This document shows positions 17,836 to 27,129 of a DNA stretch of 64,000 nt, piece after piece. Each line of letters opens with the position of its first letter. The stretch's first letter is position 1. The position numbers and the translations under genes are program-made. Source of the stretch: CAZMGV01 sp964621525 [NCBI: uncultured bacterium] (GTDB taxonomy: Bacteria > JAGRBM01); NCBI GenBank assembly GCA_964621525.1, contig CAZUMS010000006.1, positions 1 through 64,000 of the forward strand. Direction: 5' to 3'. The notes beneath the pieces were generated by a model. The model saw only the letters and a list, made by a program, of their open reading frames with translations, was not told where the DNA came from and searched no databases.

Positions 17836-18837
17836 TCAGGGTTTCCTGAGCCACTGAAGGCAGCCGGCCCGTTCCAGAACCGGATCGAGCCGGGACCGGT
17901 CCGGCACGGCAGCGTATTTCTCGCGGATCACGGCGAGCGACTTCGCGTGGTACTTCTGCGGTTCCTGCGAGAACGGCTTTCCGAGCAGGTTCACCTTCAT
18001 CTCCGGCTGCCCGGCGGCGATGGCGAGCGCGTTCGCGTTGGACCACGGGAGGAAGATCTCCCCCACCTCGGCCCGCAGCAGCGGGGCGAGGGTCGGCTCG
18101 AGCCGGTCCCAGCTCTCCCAGCCGCCCTCGTTCTTCGGGTCCAGCATGCGGGCGATCCAGGCGAGGGTGTTCGGGGCGTTCTTTTTCATCCAGGCGCCCG
18201 GCGTCGGGTCGATGGAACATTCGTAGAGCTGGGCATAGAGGCCGAAGTCCGCCAGCGCGGGCCGGCCGCCGAACAGGTACTGGCGGCCCGAGAGATGTTT
18301 TTCGAGGATGGCGCAGGTCTGGTGCAGGGACTGTTCGATCTGTTCCCTGGTTTCCTCGCGGGAGCCCACGAACTTGAGGCGCGGCACCATGCGGTCCCGG
18401 ACCGCTTTCGCGCTGTTCTCGAAGGCCGCGCCCGTGAGCCCCGGCATGCTGGCGGCGGCGATGCGCTCGGAACCCGCCTTCTGGTCCGGCTCGTAGGTCC
18501 ACCGGAAATGGAACATGGGCTTGTTGCCCCACTCGTCGGCGTACTCCTCGATGAGCGCGGAGATGAAGGCGTCCGCGGGATCGGGCGGCGCGATCGAGGG
18601 TTCTGGAAACTGCTTCTCGAACCGCTCGATAATGGGCGTCGAGTCCTGAACGCCCTCCCCTTCCGGCGTCACGACCAGAGGCACCAGCGGGAGTTTCGCG
18701 TATTTCTGGAACTCCGCCATCTTGCCCATGTCGCGAACAACCCACTCATGGGGGATCTGCTTGTAGCGGAAGTAGGACCGCACCTTCACCGAGTACGGCG
18801 ACAGTTCCATTCCGAAAATCCGGTAAACGCCAGACAT
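17836..18837 (-). CDS. GST-fold protein (N-terminal thioredoxin-like domain)
   Basis: 333 residues from ATG 18837, which has a GGAGAAG ribosome site; the frame is open further upstream. N-terminal GST domain: IFGMELSPYSVKVRSYFRYK (SPYSVKV in place of a Cys active site), LPLVPLVVTPEGEGVQDSTPIIERFE. The C-terminal half is a GST helical domain with YLFGGRPALADFGLYAQLYEC, plus an additional ~90-residue helical tail. Proteins of this longer type are often annotated simply as GST family; whether it binds glutathione is uncertain because the catalytic residue is Ser. Paired with the next gene. Confidence 0.8.
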   Translation of the reverse strand: MSGVYRIFGMELSPYSVKVRSYFRYKQIPHEWVVRDMGKMAEFQKYAKLPLVPLVVTPEGEGVQDSTPIIERFEKQFPEPSIAPPDPADAFISALIEEYADEWGNKPMFHFRWTYEPDQKAGSERIAAASMPGLTGAAFENSAKAVRDRMVPRLKFVGSREETREQIEQSLHQTCAILEKHLSGRQYLFGGRPALADFGLYAQLYECSIDPTPGAWMKKNAPNTLAWIARMLDPKNEGGWESWDRLEPTLAPLLRAEVGEIFLPWSNANALAIAAGQPEMKVNLLGKPFSQEPQKYHAKSLAVIREKYAAVPDRSRLDPVLERAGCLQWLRKP

Positions 18838-18907
18838 ATGACTGCTTCTCCCGCGGGCCGCCGGGATCTCCCGCGGCGGCCCCAATGGTAACGGACCGGA
18901 CGGCTTT

Positions 18908-19462
18908 TCATAGAGAACACCTGTTGTTATCACCATACCGTTCCAGAACCGTGTACACGGGACCGTCCGGGGTCAGGCGGCTTTCATAGAGCGTGAAGCT
19001 CCCGCCATCGAACGGCTCCATCCGGTAGCGGTCCAGCCGAAGGTCCACCGGACCGTGCCCGCGGCCCAGGCGCAGAATCGTCGCATGGGGACGGAACGGC
19101 CGGTCCTCCGGCGGAAAGCCGGCCCGGATTGCCGCCACTTCGACCCGCTTTGCCAGCCTGTCCAGTGCCCCGCTCCGGTCTTCGAATTCGGCCCAAACGC
19201 CGCGCGGCTCCCTCGCCCGGGGCGGGAATAACGCGATTCCGGCCGGAACGAGCCGGATCCTTCCCGGTGCAATGTCCGAAAGGATAAGCCGGAACCGGGT
19301 GATCCGGCGCTCGTCCGCCTCCCCGGCGAAGCGAAGCGTGACGTGGAGCTGGTCTTCCGGCACCGGCCGGCCCGCCCCGATCAGCAAGGCGTGGGCCCTG
19401 AGCGCCCCCCGGACAGGCGGGGGCAGGTCGAAGGCCACGAAAATGCGGTGTTTTTTCTCCAT
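18908..19462 (-). CDS. thpR: RNA 2',3'-cyclic phosphodiesterase (2'-5' RNA ligase family)
   Basis: 184 residues starting MEKKHRIFVAFDLPP, the usual N terminus of ThpR; start at ATG 19462. The two HXT motifs that define the 2H phosphoesterase superfamily are present: HVTLRF (about 39) and HATILRL (about 128). These enzymes open 2',3'-cyclic phosphates on RNA and can ligate tRNA halves in vitro. Length is normal. Divergent from the acyltransferase gene, with about 180 nt between their starts. Confidence 0.9.
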   Translation of the reverse strand: MEKKHRIFVAFDLPPPVRGALRAHALLIGAGRPVPEDQLHVTLRFAGEADERRITRFRLILSDIAPGRIRLVPAGIALFPPRAREPRGVWAEFEDRSGALDRLAKRVEVAAIRAGFPPEDRPFRPHATILRLGRGHGPVDLRLDRYRMEPFDGGSFTLYESRLTPDGPVYTVLERYGDNNRCSL

Positions 19463-19643
19463 TGAATCCAGCTCATCCGGCGGCCAGAATTCTGGACGGT
19501 TCGGGGGCGCGACGCCCAATGGCCCGGACCGGCCCTTAAAAGGGGCCGGACGGTACCGAGCGGCGATCGCCCGAAGTCCCCGGACCGGACCACAATCCAC
19601 TCTCTCTGAGCAGAGAGCTTCACTTCGGACCGAAGGAGGCATC

Positions 19644-20537
19644 ATGCGGCTCGAACAGGTTTTTCCCCAGCTTTACGGCAAACAGCACGGCTTCGTCGAG
19701 AAGGTCGACATGTTCGACTTCAAGCTTGCGATGCTGGAGCTCGAACCCATGTACCGGTATTTCCGCGTCTCGATCGAGGGCGCGGAGAACCTCCCGGAAC
19801 ACGGCGGCGCGCTGCTCGTCGGCAACCACGGCCCCTTCGGGCTCGATGCGCCGTTCCTCATGAAAGCCATCTGGAAGGAGCGCCACCGGTTCGTGCGGGC
19901 GCTGGCCGACCGGGTCGTGTTCCAGGTTCCGGGCTACCGCATGGGCGCGACCCGGTTCGGCATCCTTGAAGGCGAGCCGAAGCAGGCCCAGGCGATGCTC
20001 GAGAAGGACAAGCTCGTGCTCGTCTATCCGGGCGGCGCGAAAGAAACGGTCCGGCCGCCGGAGAAGAAGTACCAGCTCACCTGGGACGGCCACTACGGGT
20101 TCATCAAGGTCGCCATGCGCGCCCAGAAGCCGATCATCCCGGTCGCCTGCATCGGCATCGACGACATCTTTTTCCAGCTCGTGACGAACGAGCAGATGCT
20201 GAAAACCCCCATGGGCCAATACCTGAAGGAAAAATACGGCCACGAGAAGTACGCCATGCCCATGTTCGTGGGGATCGGCGGAATGCCGATCCCGCGCAAG
20301 CTCACCTACCACGTGGGCTGGCCGGTCCATTTCGAGCACGGCCCCGAGGCGGCCGACGACCGCGAGATCGTGCAGAAGTATCACGCGCTGGTGAAGGGCG
20401 AGCTCGAGAAACTGATCGCCTATGGCCTCCGGGCCCGGGAGCTGCGGCAGAAGCAGACGAGAAAGCTCCTCGCCCGGCGGTTCGACAAGGTACTCTCGGC
20501 CGCCGCCGAAACCGTCCAGAACGTGATGGGCGCCTGA
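19644..20537 (+). CDS. lysophospholipid acyltransferase family protein
   Basis: 297 residues from ATG 19644 preceded by GAAGGAGG. PlsC-like fold: the catalytic HX4D motif is NHGPFGLD (about 66-73), the second block is VRALADRVVFQVPGYRM, and the substrate block is LVLVYPGGAKETVRPPEKKY. The latter resembles the diacylglycerol acyltransferase-like/DAGAT-related PlsC subgroup rather than the essential PlsC. A long basic C-terminal helix (LRARELRQKQTRKLLARRF) may lie on the membrane. Acyl acceptor unknown. Confidence 0.85.
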   Translation: MRLEQVFPQLYGKQHGFVEKVDMFDFKLAMLELEPMYRYFRVSIEGAENLPEHGGALLVGNHGPFGLDAPFLMKAIWKERHRFVRALADRVVFQVPGYRMGATRFGILEGEPKQAQAMLEKDKLVLVYPGGAKETVRPPEKKYQLTWDGHYGFIKVAMRAQKPIIPVACIGIDDIFFQLVTNEQMLKTPMGQYLKEKYGHEKYAMPMFVGIGGMPIPRKLTYHVGWPVHFEHGPEAADDREIVQKYHALVKGELEKLIAYGLRARELRQKQTRKLLARRFDKVLSAAAETVQNVMGA

Positions 20538-20585
20538 CTTTCCCGGCCCATCGGCTAGCCTCCCCGGCCGGTGGAGGAACCTTCC

Positions 20586-22004
20586 GTGGCGGCGGCTAAT
20601 GACATCCTGAATCTCCCGGCGCTCGCGCTGGCGGAGAAGCTTCGCGCAGGCGAACTCTCGCCGCTCGAGGCCGTCGAGGCGTTCATCGCCCGGATCGAGC
20701 AGGTGAACCCGAAACTGAACGCCGTCGTCTGGAAACGGTTCGACGAGGCGAGGCGCGAGGCCCGCGAGATCGAACGGAAGTTCCCCGGAGAAAAGCCGCC
20801 GCTCTACGGCGTACCGTGCTCGGTGAAGGAGGCGATCGCCCTCACGGGTGCGCCGCACACGGCGGGGTCCGTCTACCGCAAGTCCGTCGTCCCGGCGGAG
20901 GACGCGCCCGTCGTCCGCCGCCTGCGCGAAGCCGGGGCGATCCCGCTCGGCGTCACGAACGTCTCCGAAATGTGCATGTGGTTCGAGAGCTACAACCCGC
21001 TCTACGGACGCACTAACAACCCCTACGACCAGGGCCGGATTCCGGGCGGCTCGAGCGGCGGCGAGGGATCGATCCTCGGCGCCGGAGCCGCACCCTTCGG
21101 CGTCGGGAGCGACGTGGGCGGCTCGATCCGGATGCCCGCGTTCTTCTGCGGCATCTTCGGCCACAAGCCCACGGGCGGACTCCTCACGACCGAGGGGCTC
21201 GCGCCGCTCCCGCAGGGAGAGGTCCGGCGCTACTGCTCGGCGGGCCCCATGAGCCGCCACGCGGGCGACCTGCCGAAACTGCTCGAGATCATGTCGGGCG
21301 GCGACTGGAAGGCGACTGCGGAGCGGCTGCCGTTCAGGGGCCGCGAGGTATGGGTGTGCGAAGGGGTCGGTTTCCCGGCGGCATCCGCCTCCGAGGAACA
21401 GCTCGAAGCCCTCTGGCGGGCGGCGGATGCGTTCGCGAGGGCCGGCGCGACGGTGCGCTGGTTCGACCCCCGGCGGTTCGGCAACGCCTTCGTGATCTGG
21501 AGCTCCATGCTGCACGAGGGCGGGAACCCCGAGTTCGCCCGGATCATGACCGAAGGCGGCGACCCGAACCTGCTGAAAGAGACGGCCCTCTACTTCACCG
21601 GCCGGTCGCAGCACACCTTCCCGGCGGTGGTGCTCGCCGTCGTGGAGCGGCTGTTCGGCAAGATCGCCGGGGACGGCCCGAAGAAGACGGTTGAAGAAGG
21701 GCTGAAAGTGCGGGCAGACTTCGAGGCGGCCCTGGGCGACGACGGCATCCTGCTGATGCCGACGCATCCCCGGGCGGCTCCGCCCCACGACGCTCCGCTG
21801 CGCCGGCCGTTCGATTTCGCCTACACCGGCATCCTGAACGTGCTGGAGGTTCCGGCGACGGCGGCCCCGCTCGGGATCGGCGCCGAGGGCGTGCCGCTCG
21901 GTGTGCAGGTGGCCGCGCGGCGCGGCGCCGACCGGCTCACGCTGGAGGCGGCGGAGTTTCTCGAGGAGCAGTTCGGCGGCTGGGTGCCGCCGAAAGGACT
22001 CTGA
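20586..22004 (+). CDS. amidase signature family enzyme
   Basis: About 472 residues. I choose the GTG at 20586 because GGAGGA lies 7 nt ahead of it; a GTG at 20571 is in frame but lacks this. Catalytic Ser-cisSer-Lys triad: Lys in YGVPCSVKEAIAL (about 83), the cis-Ser and nucleophile Ser in the Gly-rich RIPGGSSGGEGS / GVGSDVGGSIRMPAFFCGIFG block (about 158-185), followed by HKPTGG. The architecture resembles fatty-acid amide hydrolase-like amidases and GatA; the absence of gatB/gatC neighbours and divergence make GatA unlikely. Substrate unknown. Confidence 0.88.
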   Translation: MAAANDILNLPALALAEKLRAGELSPLEAVEAFIARIEQVNPKLNAVVWKRFDEARREAREIERKFPGEKPPLYGVPCSVKEAIALTGAPHTAGSVYRKSVVPAEDAPVVRRLREAGAIPLGVTNVSEMCMWFESYNPLYGRTNNPYDQGRIPGGSSGGEGSILGAGAAPFGVGSDVGGSIRMPAFFCGIFGHKPTGGLLTTEGLAPLPQGEVRRYCSAGPMSRHAGDLPKLLEIMSGGDWKATAERLPFRGREVWVCEGVGFPAASASEEQLEALWRAADAFARAGATVRWFDPRRFGNAFVIWSSMLHEGGNPEFARIMTEGGDPNLLKETALYFTGRSQHTFPAVVLAVVERLFGKIAGDGPKKTVEEGLKVRADFEAALGDDGILLMPTHPRAAPPHDAPLRRPFDFAYTGILNVLEVPATAAPLGIGAEGVPLGVQVAARRGADRLTLEAAEFLEEQFGGWVPPKGL

Positions 22005-22036
22005 TACCGGATTCTTGACAAGGGAGAGTGACGGCG

Positions 22037-22531
22037 ATGACGGCACAAACGAAAGTCGGTGTGAAACGGTCAAAGGCGGCGAAGGCCCCGAAGGTAACGG
22101 AAGACGGCCGGAACCTCGAGGTCGTGAAGGAGTTTTTCGCGCTCAGCGAGGCGCTGGACGTGGAGAAGGCGATGGAATTCTTCGCCGACGACGCTGTCTA
22201 TCACAACATCCCGCTCCCGGCGGTGCGGGGCAAGCGCAACATCGAGCGGACGCTGAAGGGGATGATGCGCTATGCATCGGGCTTCGAGGTCGAGATGCTG
22301 AACATCTCCGCCGGCGGTAACGCCGTCCTCACCGAGCGCGTCGACACGATCACCGCCGGACCGTTCAAGGTGGCGCTCCCGGTCATGGGCGCATTCGAGT
22401 TCCGGGACGGCAAGATCACCGCCTGGCGCGACTACTTCGACCTCATCCAGTTCGCCCGCGGCATGGCGCCGGGCTTCCAGGGCCTCGTGCAGAACGGATT
22501 CCGGGCGCTGCTCGAGCCGGTGAAAGGCTGA
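22037..22531 (+). CDS. limonene-1,2-epoxide hydrolase-like protein (SnoaL/NTF2 fold)
   Basis: 164 residues; ATG 22037 fits the AGGGAG ribosome site (22021-22026) better than the GTG at 22028. After a basic leader, the NTF2-like fold begins (VKEFFALSEALDVEKAMEFFADDAVYHNIPLPAVRG). The Asp-Arg-Asp catalytic set of limonene-epoxide hydrolases is visible as LTERVDTI (Arg and Asp) and ITAWRDYFDL (Asp). That makes epoxide hydrolysis plausible, but many LEH-domain proteins act on other substrates. Follows the amidase closely on the same strand. Confidence 0.8.
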   Translation: MTAQTKVGVKRSKAAKAPKVTEDGRNLEVVKEFFALSEALDVEKAMEFFADDAVYHNIPLPAVRGKRNIERTLKGMMRYASGFEVEMLNISAGGNAVLTERVDTITAGPFKVALPVMGAFEFRDGKITAWRDYFDLIQFARGMAPGFQGLVQNGFRALLEPVKG

Positions 22532-22535
22532 AGGA

Positions 22536-24884
22536 TCAAGACGGCCCGGCGGCTTTACGGGGACCGCGCAGGCACCTCCAGCCCCAGACGGCCATGATGG
22601 CCAGTGCCACCAGGAAAACCGCAATGCCGGTTTTCCAGAACGGCGGCTCGTATTCCAGAACGATCAGGCTGTCCCCGGCCACGGTCTCTACTGCCGGAAA
22701 AACACCGTAGGCGGACCGGATAACGGACGGCTTTCCGTTCACCCGGGCGGTCCAGCCCGGGGCGTACGCCCGCCGGTAAACAGCCCACCGCGGAACCTCC
22801 GAACGGACGCGGATCGTCACCCGTTCGGGGGACCAGGATTCCACCTCGCAGGTTTCCGCAGGCGGCAGACCCGTCAGTGCCGGAATGCTTCCCTCGATCA
22901 AAGCCCGTGCATGGACCACCGAAGGATCCCGCCTCACGGCTCCCAGGATGTCCTCGAAAGATCCGGCAGACCGGACCTCCGCCGGACAAACCGCGGCGGC
23001 GGAATTTCCCGGATACCGGTAGGCCCTGAACCCGTAACGGTCGGGCTCCGAAACCGGGACCCAGTCCGCCTGCGCCGGAACGTCCTTGTGGCCGGTCAGG
23101 TACGCAATACCGAAAAACCGGGTCGCCGCCTCGACACCGAGGGTCTGGTTATAACGGAACAGCCGCCACGGATAGGAAACGTCCGAGGGTCCGGTGACCG
23201 AGGCTAGTCCGTACAGGGCCCCCGTCCCTCCTTCGAGCGTTTCGATGGTAAACAGGTTCCGGAACATCAGGTCGCTGCGGAGCTCCGGGCCGAACAGGTT
23301 TTTCCAGTCGTTCGGGATATTCAGTTCCAGCGTGGCGGGGTCGAACAGGTGTACGGGCGGGACGCCGCTGGTTGATCCGTCACTCCGGGCGGCCAGGACC
23401 GCCGGAGGAGCCTTCGGAAGATTTTCCACCGGAAACGTCCGGAAGGTATTCCGGGTCATCAGCGAAACGTCGAGAAACAGCAGGGCCGCGAGAAGCGCCA
23501 AAAAGGTTTCCGGAGCCAGCCGCCGGGAAACCGCGATACAGATCATGAACGCTGCGAGTGCGCCGGATGCCCAGGCACAGGCCCGGTAAATCACAACGGG
23601 TGCGAGGAACCCGAGTTCTTCCCGGGTCTGGGTATCCAGATATTCCCTCAGGGTCCCGGCGCCCGTATCCAGAACCAGGATCAGGAGCACGGCTGAGACG
23701 AGCAGCAGCAGACGCCGCGGAACCCGCTGCACGCCGTCCAGCGACAGCGCGACGATCACGGGGAAGGCGAACGCCGGATAGATCAGCATCCGTTCCGGAT
23801 AGCGGAACAGTTTCCAGCCGGGCAGCCAGTTGTAGAGCCAGGCATAGAACGGAAGTTCCCGCCCGAGAGCGAGCAGAAGCCCCGCCGCTGCGAGGGCCAG
23901 CCACCAAAGGATCTGCCGCCGGCGCCCGGCCGTAAACAGTCCCGCGGCGGCCAGCACCAGTACCGCCGATCCCATGTAAAATGTGTCCGAGTATCCCGCC
24001 CCGCCTTTCATCCAGCAGCTCAGGTTGCTGACGCATTCCCCGCCCAGATACGGGATCGCGAGATCCAGCAGCCTCACCGGGGGAAGGCTCCAGATCAGCG
24101 CGTCTTCAAGTCCCAGCAGAACGCTGCGGGCCGATCCGGATGCGAACGAGAACATCGGGATCGCTACCGGAGCCCAGAGCATCAGGGGAATAAGGCCGAT
24201 CGCCGCACCCGCACGGACGGGGTCCATGAAATTCCGCCGGATAATGCCCACTGCCAGCAGCGCCACGGGAACCGCCTGCACGAACGTCTGCGGCTCGCCG
24301 GCCAGCAGGAACATCGATGTGCAGAACGCCGCGCACCATAGTCCCCGGCGGCTGCCGCACAGGTAAGCCGAAATTCCCCAGGCGAGCCCCGGAAGCCACG
24401 CATGGGCATAAAGGAATTGGTGCGCGGTCACTTCCATGGCGAGATAGCCGCCCGCCATGTAGAGAGCCGCGCCGGCAACAGCGGCGAGCCCGGAAACTCC
24501 GAGACTCCTCAGAAAACCGTAAAAGAGAATCTCCGCAAGCAGATAATGCAGGGCTGTCAATATGTTGATGGCCGCCAGATGGCTGCCGAAGAAGAGCAGG
24601 ATCCCGTACAGGGGGTAAAGCACCCCGTTGACCGGGTCAGCCCAGTAGGGAACTCCAAGATTGAAAAAGGGATTCCAGAACGGAAGTTCGCCCCGGCCCA
24701 GCCGGTCAGCATAGATCCAGTGGATCGGGTAGTAGTTGATGAACACGTCCCGGCCCGCGACGATCTGCCCCGGGCGGTACAGCGCCAGACAGTGAAAGAT
24801 GTGCATGAACGCGAGAAGAGCGGCGTCCCTGGCTGTGGCGGCATGCCGGGATGTAATGCTGTCGGTTTCCAACGGACCTTCCAC
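22536..24884 (-). CDS. YfhO-family polytopic membrane protein
   Basis: 782 residues, GTG start. N terminus has the first helix, then GRDVFINYYPIHWIYADRLGRGELPFWNP and VPYWADPVNGVLYPLYG, the pattern of YfhO-type GT-C-like proteins. About a dozen helices follow up to residue ~500. A C-terminal extracytoplasmic beta-rich domain ends in WTARVNGKPSVIRSAYGVF...VLEYEPPFWKTGIAVF and a last helix. YfhO-family proteins are linked to glycosylation of cell-surface polymers in Gram-positives; the role here is inference. It is a paralogue in architecture of the protein encoded at 28422-30797, with leuCD between them. Confidence 0.85.
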   Translation of the reverse strand: MEGPLETDSITSRHAATARDAALLAFMHIFHCLALYRPGQIVAGRDVFINYYPIHWIYADRLGRGELPFWNPFFNLGVPYWADPVNGVLYPLYGILLFFGSHLAAINILTALHYLLAEILFYGFLRSLGVSGLAAVAGAALYMAGGYLAMEVTAHQFLYAHAWLPGLAWGISAYLCGSRRGLWCAAFCTSMFLLAGEPQTFVQAVPVALLAVGIIRRNFMDPVRAGAAIGLIPLMLWAPVAIPMFSFASGSARSVLLGLEDALIWSLPPVRLLDLAIPYLGGECVSNLSCWMKGGAGYSDTFYMGSAVLVLAAAGLFTAGRRRQILWWLALAAAGLLLALGRELPFYAWLYNWLPGWKLFRYPERMLIYPAFAFPVIVALSLDGVQRVPRRLLLLVSAVLLILVLDTGAGTLREYLDTQTREELGFLAPVVIYRACAWASGALAAFMICIAVSRRLAPETFLALLAALLFLDVSLMTRNTFRTFPVENLPKAPPAVLAARSDGSTSGVPPVHLFDPATLELNIPNDWKNLFGPELRSDLMFRNLFTIETLEGGTGALYGLASVTGPSDVSYPWRLFRYNQTLGVEAATRFFGIAYLTGHKDVPAQADWVPVSEPDRYGFRAYRYPGNSAAAVCPAEVRSAGSFEDILGAVRRDPSVVHARALIEGSIPALTGLPPAETCEVESWSPERVTIRVRSEVPRWAVYRRAYAPGWTARVNGKPSVIRSAYGVFPAVETVAGDSLIVLEYEPPFWKTGIAVFLVALAIMAVWGWRCLRGPRKAAGPS

Positions 24885-24925
24885 GCTGAGGTCCGTACTC
24901 TTTCACTTCGTCCCTGAAGTTCCAA

Positions 24926-24966
24926 GAAAAAACCGGAACCCTTCCCGGCCTGCCGGGGAGGGTTCC
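24926..24966 (-). terminator. rho-independent terminator of leuCD
   Basis: Immediately after leuD on the minus strand there is a 14-bp stem with a single G-T type mismatch (arms 24953-24966 and 24935-24948, 4-nt loop) followed by a run of six T on the minus strand (A6 at 24927-24932). Strong intrinsic terminator. Confidence 0.92.
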
Positions 24967-24990
24967 AGAAGAAACCACGATGGTCTCGCC

Positions 24991-25599
24991 TTATACGAAA
25001 TTCGCCGTATAGGGGAGCTTCGAGGCGACCTTTTTCGTCTCGTCGCGGCCGTCCAGCAGGAAACCGATCGGATCCCACTGGCCCTGGACGAGCGCCTCGC
25101 GGGCGCCGGGCTTAATAGTGAAGGGGAACACCTCGCTACCGGCGCGGACCTCGTTCTTCTCAAGGTCGATGGTCACTTCGGTCTCGGGCTTTTCGCTCAC
25201 CAGCTTTCCGAGCTTCTCGATGTTCGCGAACTCCAGCGACGCGCACGGCATGCCGAGCGTCGTCGAGTTGCCAAAGAAGATCTCGGCGAAGTTCGAGGCG
25301 ATCACCGCCCGGATACCGAACTTGGACAAAGCCTGCGGGGCGTGCTCACGGGAGCTGCCGCAGCCGAAGTTCCGGCCCGAGACCAGGATGGTCGCACCCT
25401 TGTGCTTCAGGTCGTCCAGCGGATGATTCTTCTTCGAGCCGTCTTCGTTGAACCGCACGTCGTAGAACGCGTACTGGCCGAGGCCGTCGAAGGTGACGCA
25501 TTTCATGAACCGCGCCGGAATGATGCGGTCGGTGTCGATGTCGTCGCCGGGGACGTAAACCGCGCGGCCGGTGATTTTCGTGATCTTTTCGAGTGCCAT
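24991..25599 (-). CDS. leuD: 3-isopropylmalate dehydratase small subunit
   Basis: 202 residues. Small (swivel) subunit of the aconitase-family isomerase that converts 2-isopropylmalate to 3-isopropylmalate in leucine synthesis. Hallmarks: VPGDDIDTDRIIPARFM near the N terminus and SGRNFGCGSSREHAPQAL (about 72-90), then FAEIFFGNSTTLGMP. The length is in the range of the bacterial small subunit. Lies 25 nt downstream of leuC and ends at a strong terminator, forming a two-gene operon. Confidence 0.95.
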   Translation of the reverse strand: MALEKITKITGRAVYVPGDDIDTDRIIPARFMKCVTFDGLGQYAFYDVRFNEDGSKKNHPLDDLKHKGATILVSGRNFGCGSSREHAPQALSKFGIRAVIASNFAEIFFGNSTTLGMPCASLEFANIEKLGKLVSEKPETEVTIDLEKNEVRAGSEVFPFTIKPGAREALVQGQWDPIGFLLDGRDETKKVASKLPYTANFV

Positions 25600-25624
25600 G
25601 TTCGAACTCCTGTGAGAATTCCGT

Positions 25625-27034
25625 TCAGACCTTGAACACTTCGCGGGCGTCGGCGATCTGGCCGCGGATGGCGGCCGCCGCCACCATCACCGGGCTCATC
25701 AGCACGGTGCGGCCCGTGGGGCTGCCCTGGCGGCCCTTGAAGTTTCGGTTGGAGGACGAGGCGCTGAGCTCGCGCCCCACCAGCTTGTCCGGGTTCATGG
25801 CGAGACACATGGAGCAGCCCGCCTCCCGCCACTCGAAGCCGGCTTCGGCAAACACCTTGTCGAGCCCTTCGGCCCGCGCCTGGCGGTCCACCTCCTGCGA
25901 GCCGGGGACGGCGAGTGCCCGGACGCCGGGAGCGACCTTCCTGCCCTTGATCAGGCGGGCCACTTCGCGGAAATCGGACAGGCGGCCGTTGGTGCAGCTT
26001 CCGATGAACGCCACGTTCACCTTCGTGCCCTCGATCGGCGCGCCGCCCTTCAGGTCCATGTACTCGAGCGCTTCCTGGATGCTCGCCTTCTCGGCGGCGT
26101 CCTTCGCGTCTTCGGGCTTCGGCACACGTTCCTTCACCGATATCGCCTGTCCGGGGTTGATGCCCCAGGTGACGGTCGGGGCGATATCGGCAGCATCGAA
26201 CGTGACGACGTCGTCGTATTTCGCATCCGGGTCCGAGGCCAGGGACTTCCACCACTGAACGGCCTTGTCCCAGGCGGCGCCCTTGGGCGCGTATTTGCGG
26301 CCCTTGAGATACTCGAACGTCTTCTCGTCCGGGTTCACGTAGCCCACCCGGGCCCCGCCCTCGATGGACATGTTGCAGACCGTCATGCGCTCTTCCATGG
26401 AGAGGGCGTCGATGGCCGGGCCGGCGTACTCGTAGGCGTAGCCCGTGCCGCCGTTTACGCCGAGCTTGCGGATGACATGCAGGATGATGTCCTTGGCGTA
26501 AACTCCGGGGCCGAGCTTCCCGTTCACGACGATCTTGCGGACCTTCATGGGGGAGAGGGAGAGCGTCTGCGTCGCCAGCACGTCGCGCACCTGCGTCGTG
26601 CCGATGCCGAAGGCGATGGCCCCGAACGCACCGTGCGTGGAGGTGTGGGAGTCGCCGCAGGCGATCGTCATGCCCGGCTGGGTGAGGCCCATCTCGGGGC
26701 CGATCACGTGGACGATGCCCTGCGCGCCCGATTTCTCGTCGAAGAAGGTGATGCCGAAGTCGTCGCATGCCTGTTTCAGCGCGACCATCATCCCCTCGGC
26801 GAGCGAGTCCTTGTAGGGCCGCGCGCGGGTGTCGGTGGGGATGATGTGATCCACCGTCGCGAAGGTGCGCTCCGGCATGAGGACTTTCAGCTTGAGGTCC
26901 CGCATCATGCCGAAGGCCTGGGGGCTCGTGACCTCGTGGATGAGATGCAGGCCGATGAAGAGCTGCACCTGGCCGCCGGGGAGCTGGCGGACCGTGTGGG
27001 AATCCCAGACTTTCTGAAACAGCGACTTGCCCAT
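25625..27034 (-). CDS. leuC: 3-isopropylmalate dehydratase large subunit
   Basis: 469 residues, the size of the bacterial LeuC. Starts [15 protein letters not shown]. 4Fe-4S ligand motifs: FIGSCTNGR (about 350) and [12 protein letters not shown] (about 407-418), both typical of LeuC; active-site regions [14 protein letters not shown] and VFDHIIPTD-like [15 protein letters not shown] are also present. C terminus [23 protein letters not shown] fits the family. Divergent from a LysR-type gene whose putative binding palindrome sits in the shared 95-nt intergenic region. Confidence 0.96.
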   Translation of the reverse strand: MGKSLFQKVWDSHTVRQLPGGQVQLFIGLHLIHEVTSPQAFGMMRDLKLKVLMPERTFATVDHIIPTDTRARPYKDSLAEGMMVALKQACDDFGITFFDEKSGAQGIVHVIGPEMGLTQPGMTIACGDSHTSTHGAFGAIAFGIGTTQVRDVLATQTLSLSPMKVRKIVVNGKLGPGVYAKDIILHVIRKLGVNGGTGYAYEYAGPAIDALSMEERMTVCNMSIEGGARVGYVNPDEKTFEYLKGRKYAPKGAAWDKAVQWWKSLASDPDAKYDDVVTFDAADIAPTVTWGINPGQAISVKERVPKPEDAKDAAEKASIQEALEYMDLKGGAPIEGTKVNVAFIGSCTNGRLSDFREVARLIKGRKVAPGVRALAVPGSQEVDRQARAEGLDKVFAEAGFEWREAGCSMCLAMNPDKLVGRELSASSSNRNFKGRQGSPTGRTVLMSPVMVAAAAIRGQIADAREVFKV

Positions 27035-27108
27035 AGGTGTCGTTTAACCTCGCCGGAACATCATGGGCGAACCCGTAGTTTAAGAAAAATGAAACTTACT
27101 TCTCTGAA

Positions 27109-27127
27109 AGTTAAGATATACTTAACT
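27109..27127. promoter_or_regulatory. inverted repeat at the LysR start, candidate operator and -10
   Basis: Perfect 7-bp arms AGTTAAG and CTTAACT around ATATA, ending 2 nt before the LysR-type ATG. TATACT (27117-27122), a good -10 element, lies inside it. Transcription from it would begin at or next to the ATG, and no ribosome site precedes that ATG. The palindrome is centred about 85 nt upstream of leuC. Such T-rich dyads are typical binding sites of LysR-type regulators. Confidence 0.5.
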
Positions 27128-27129
27128 GT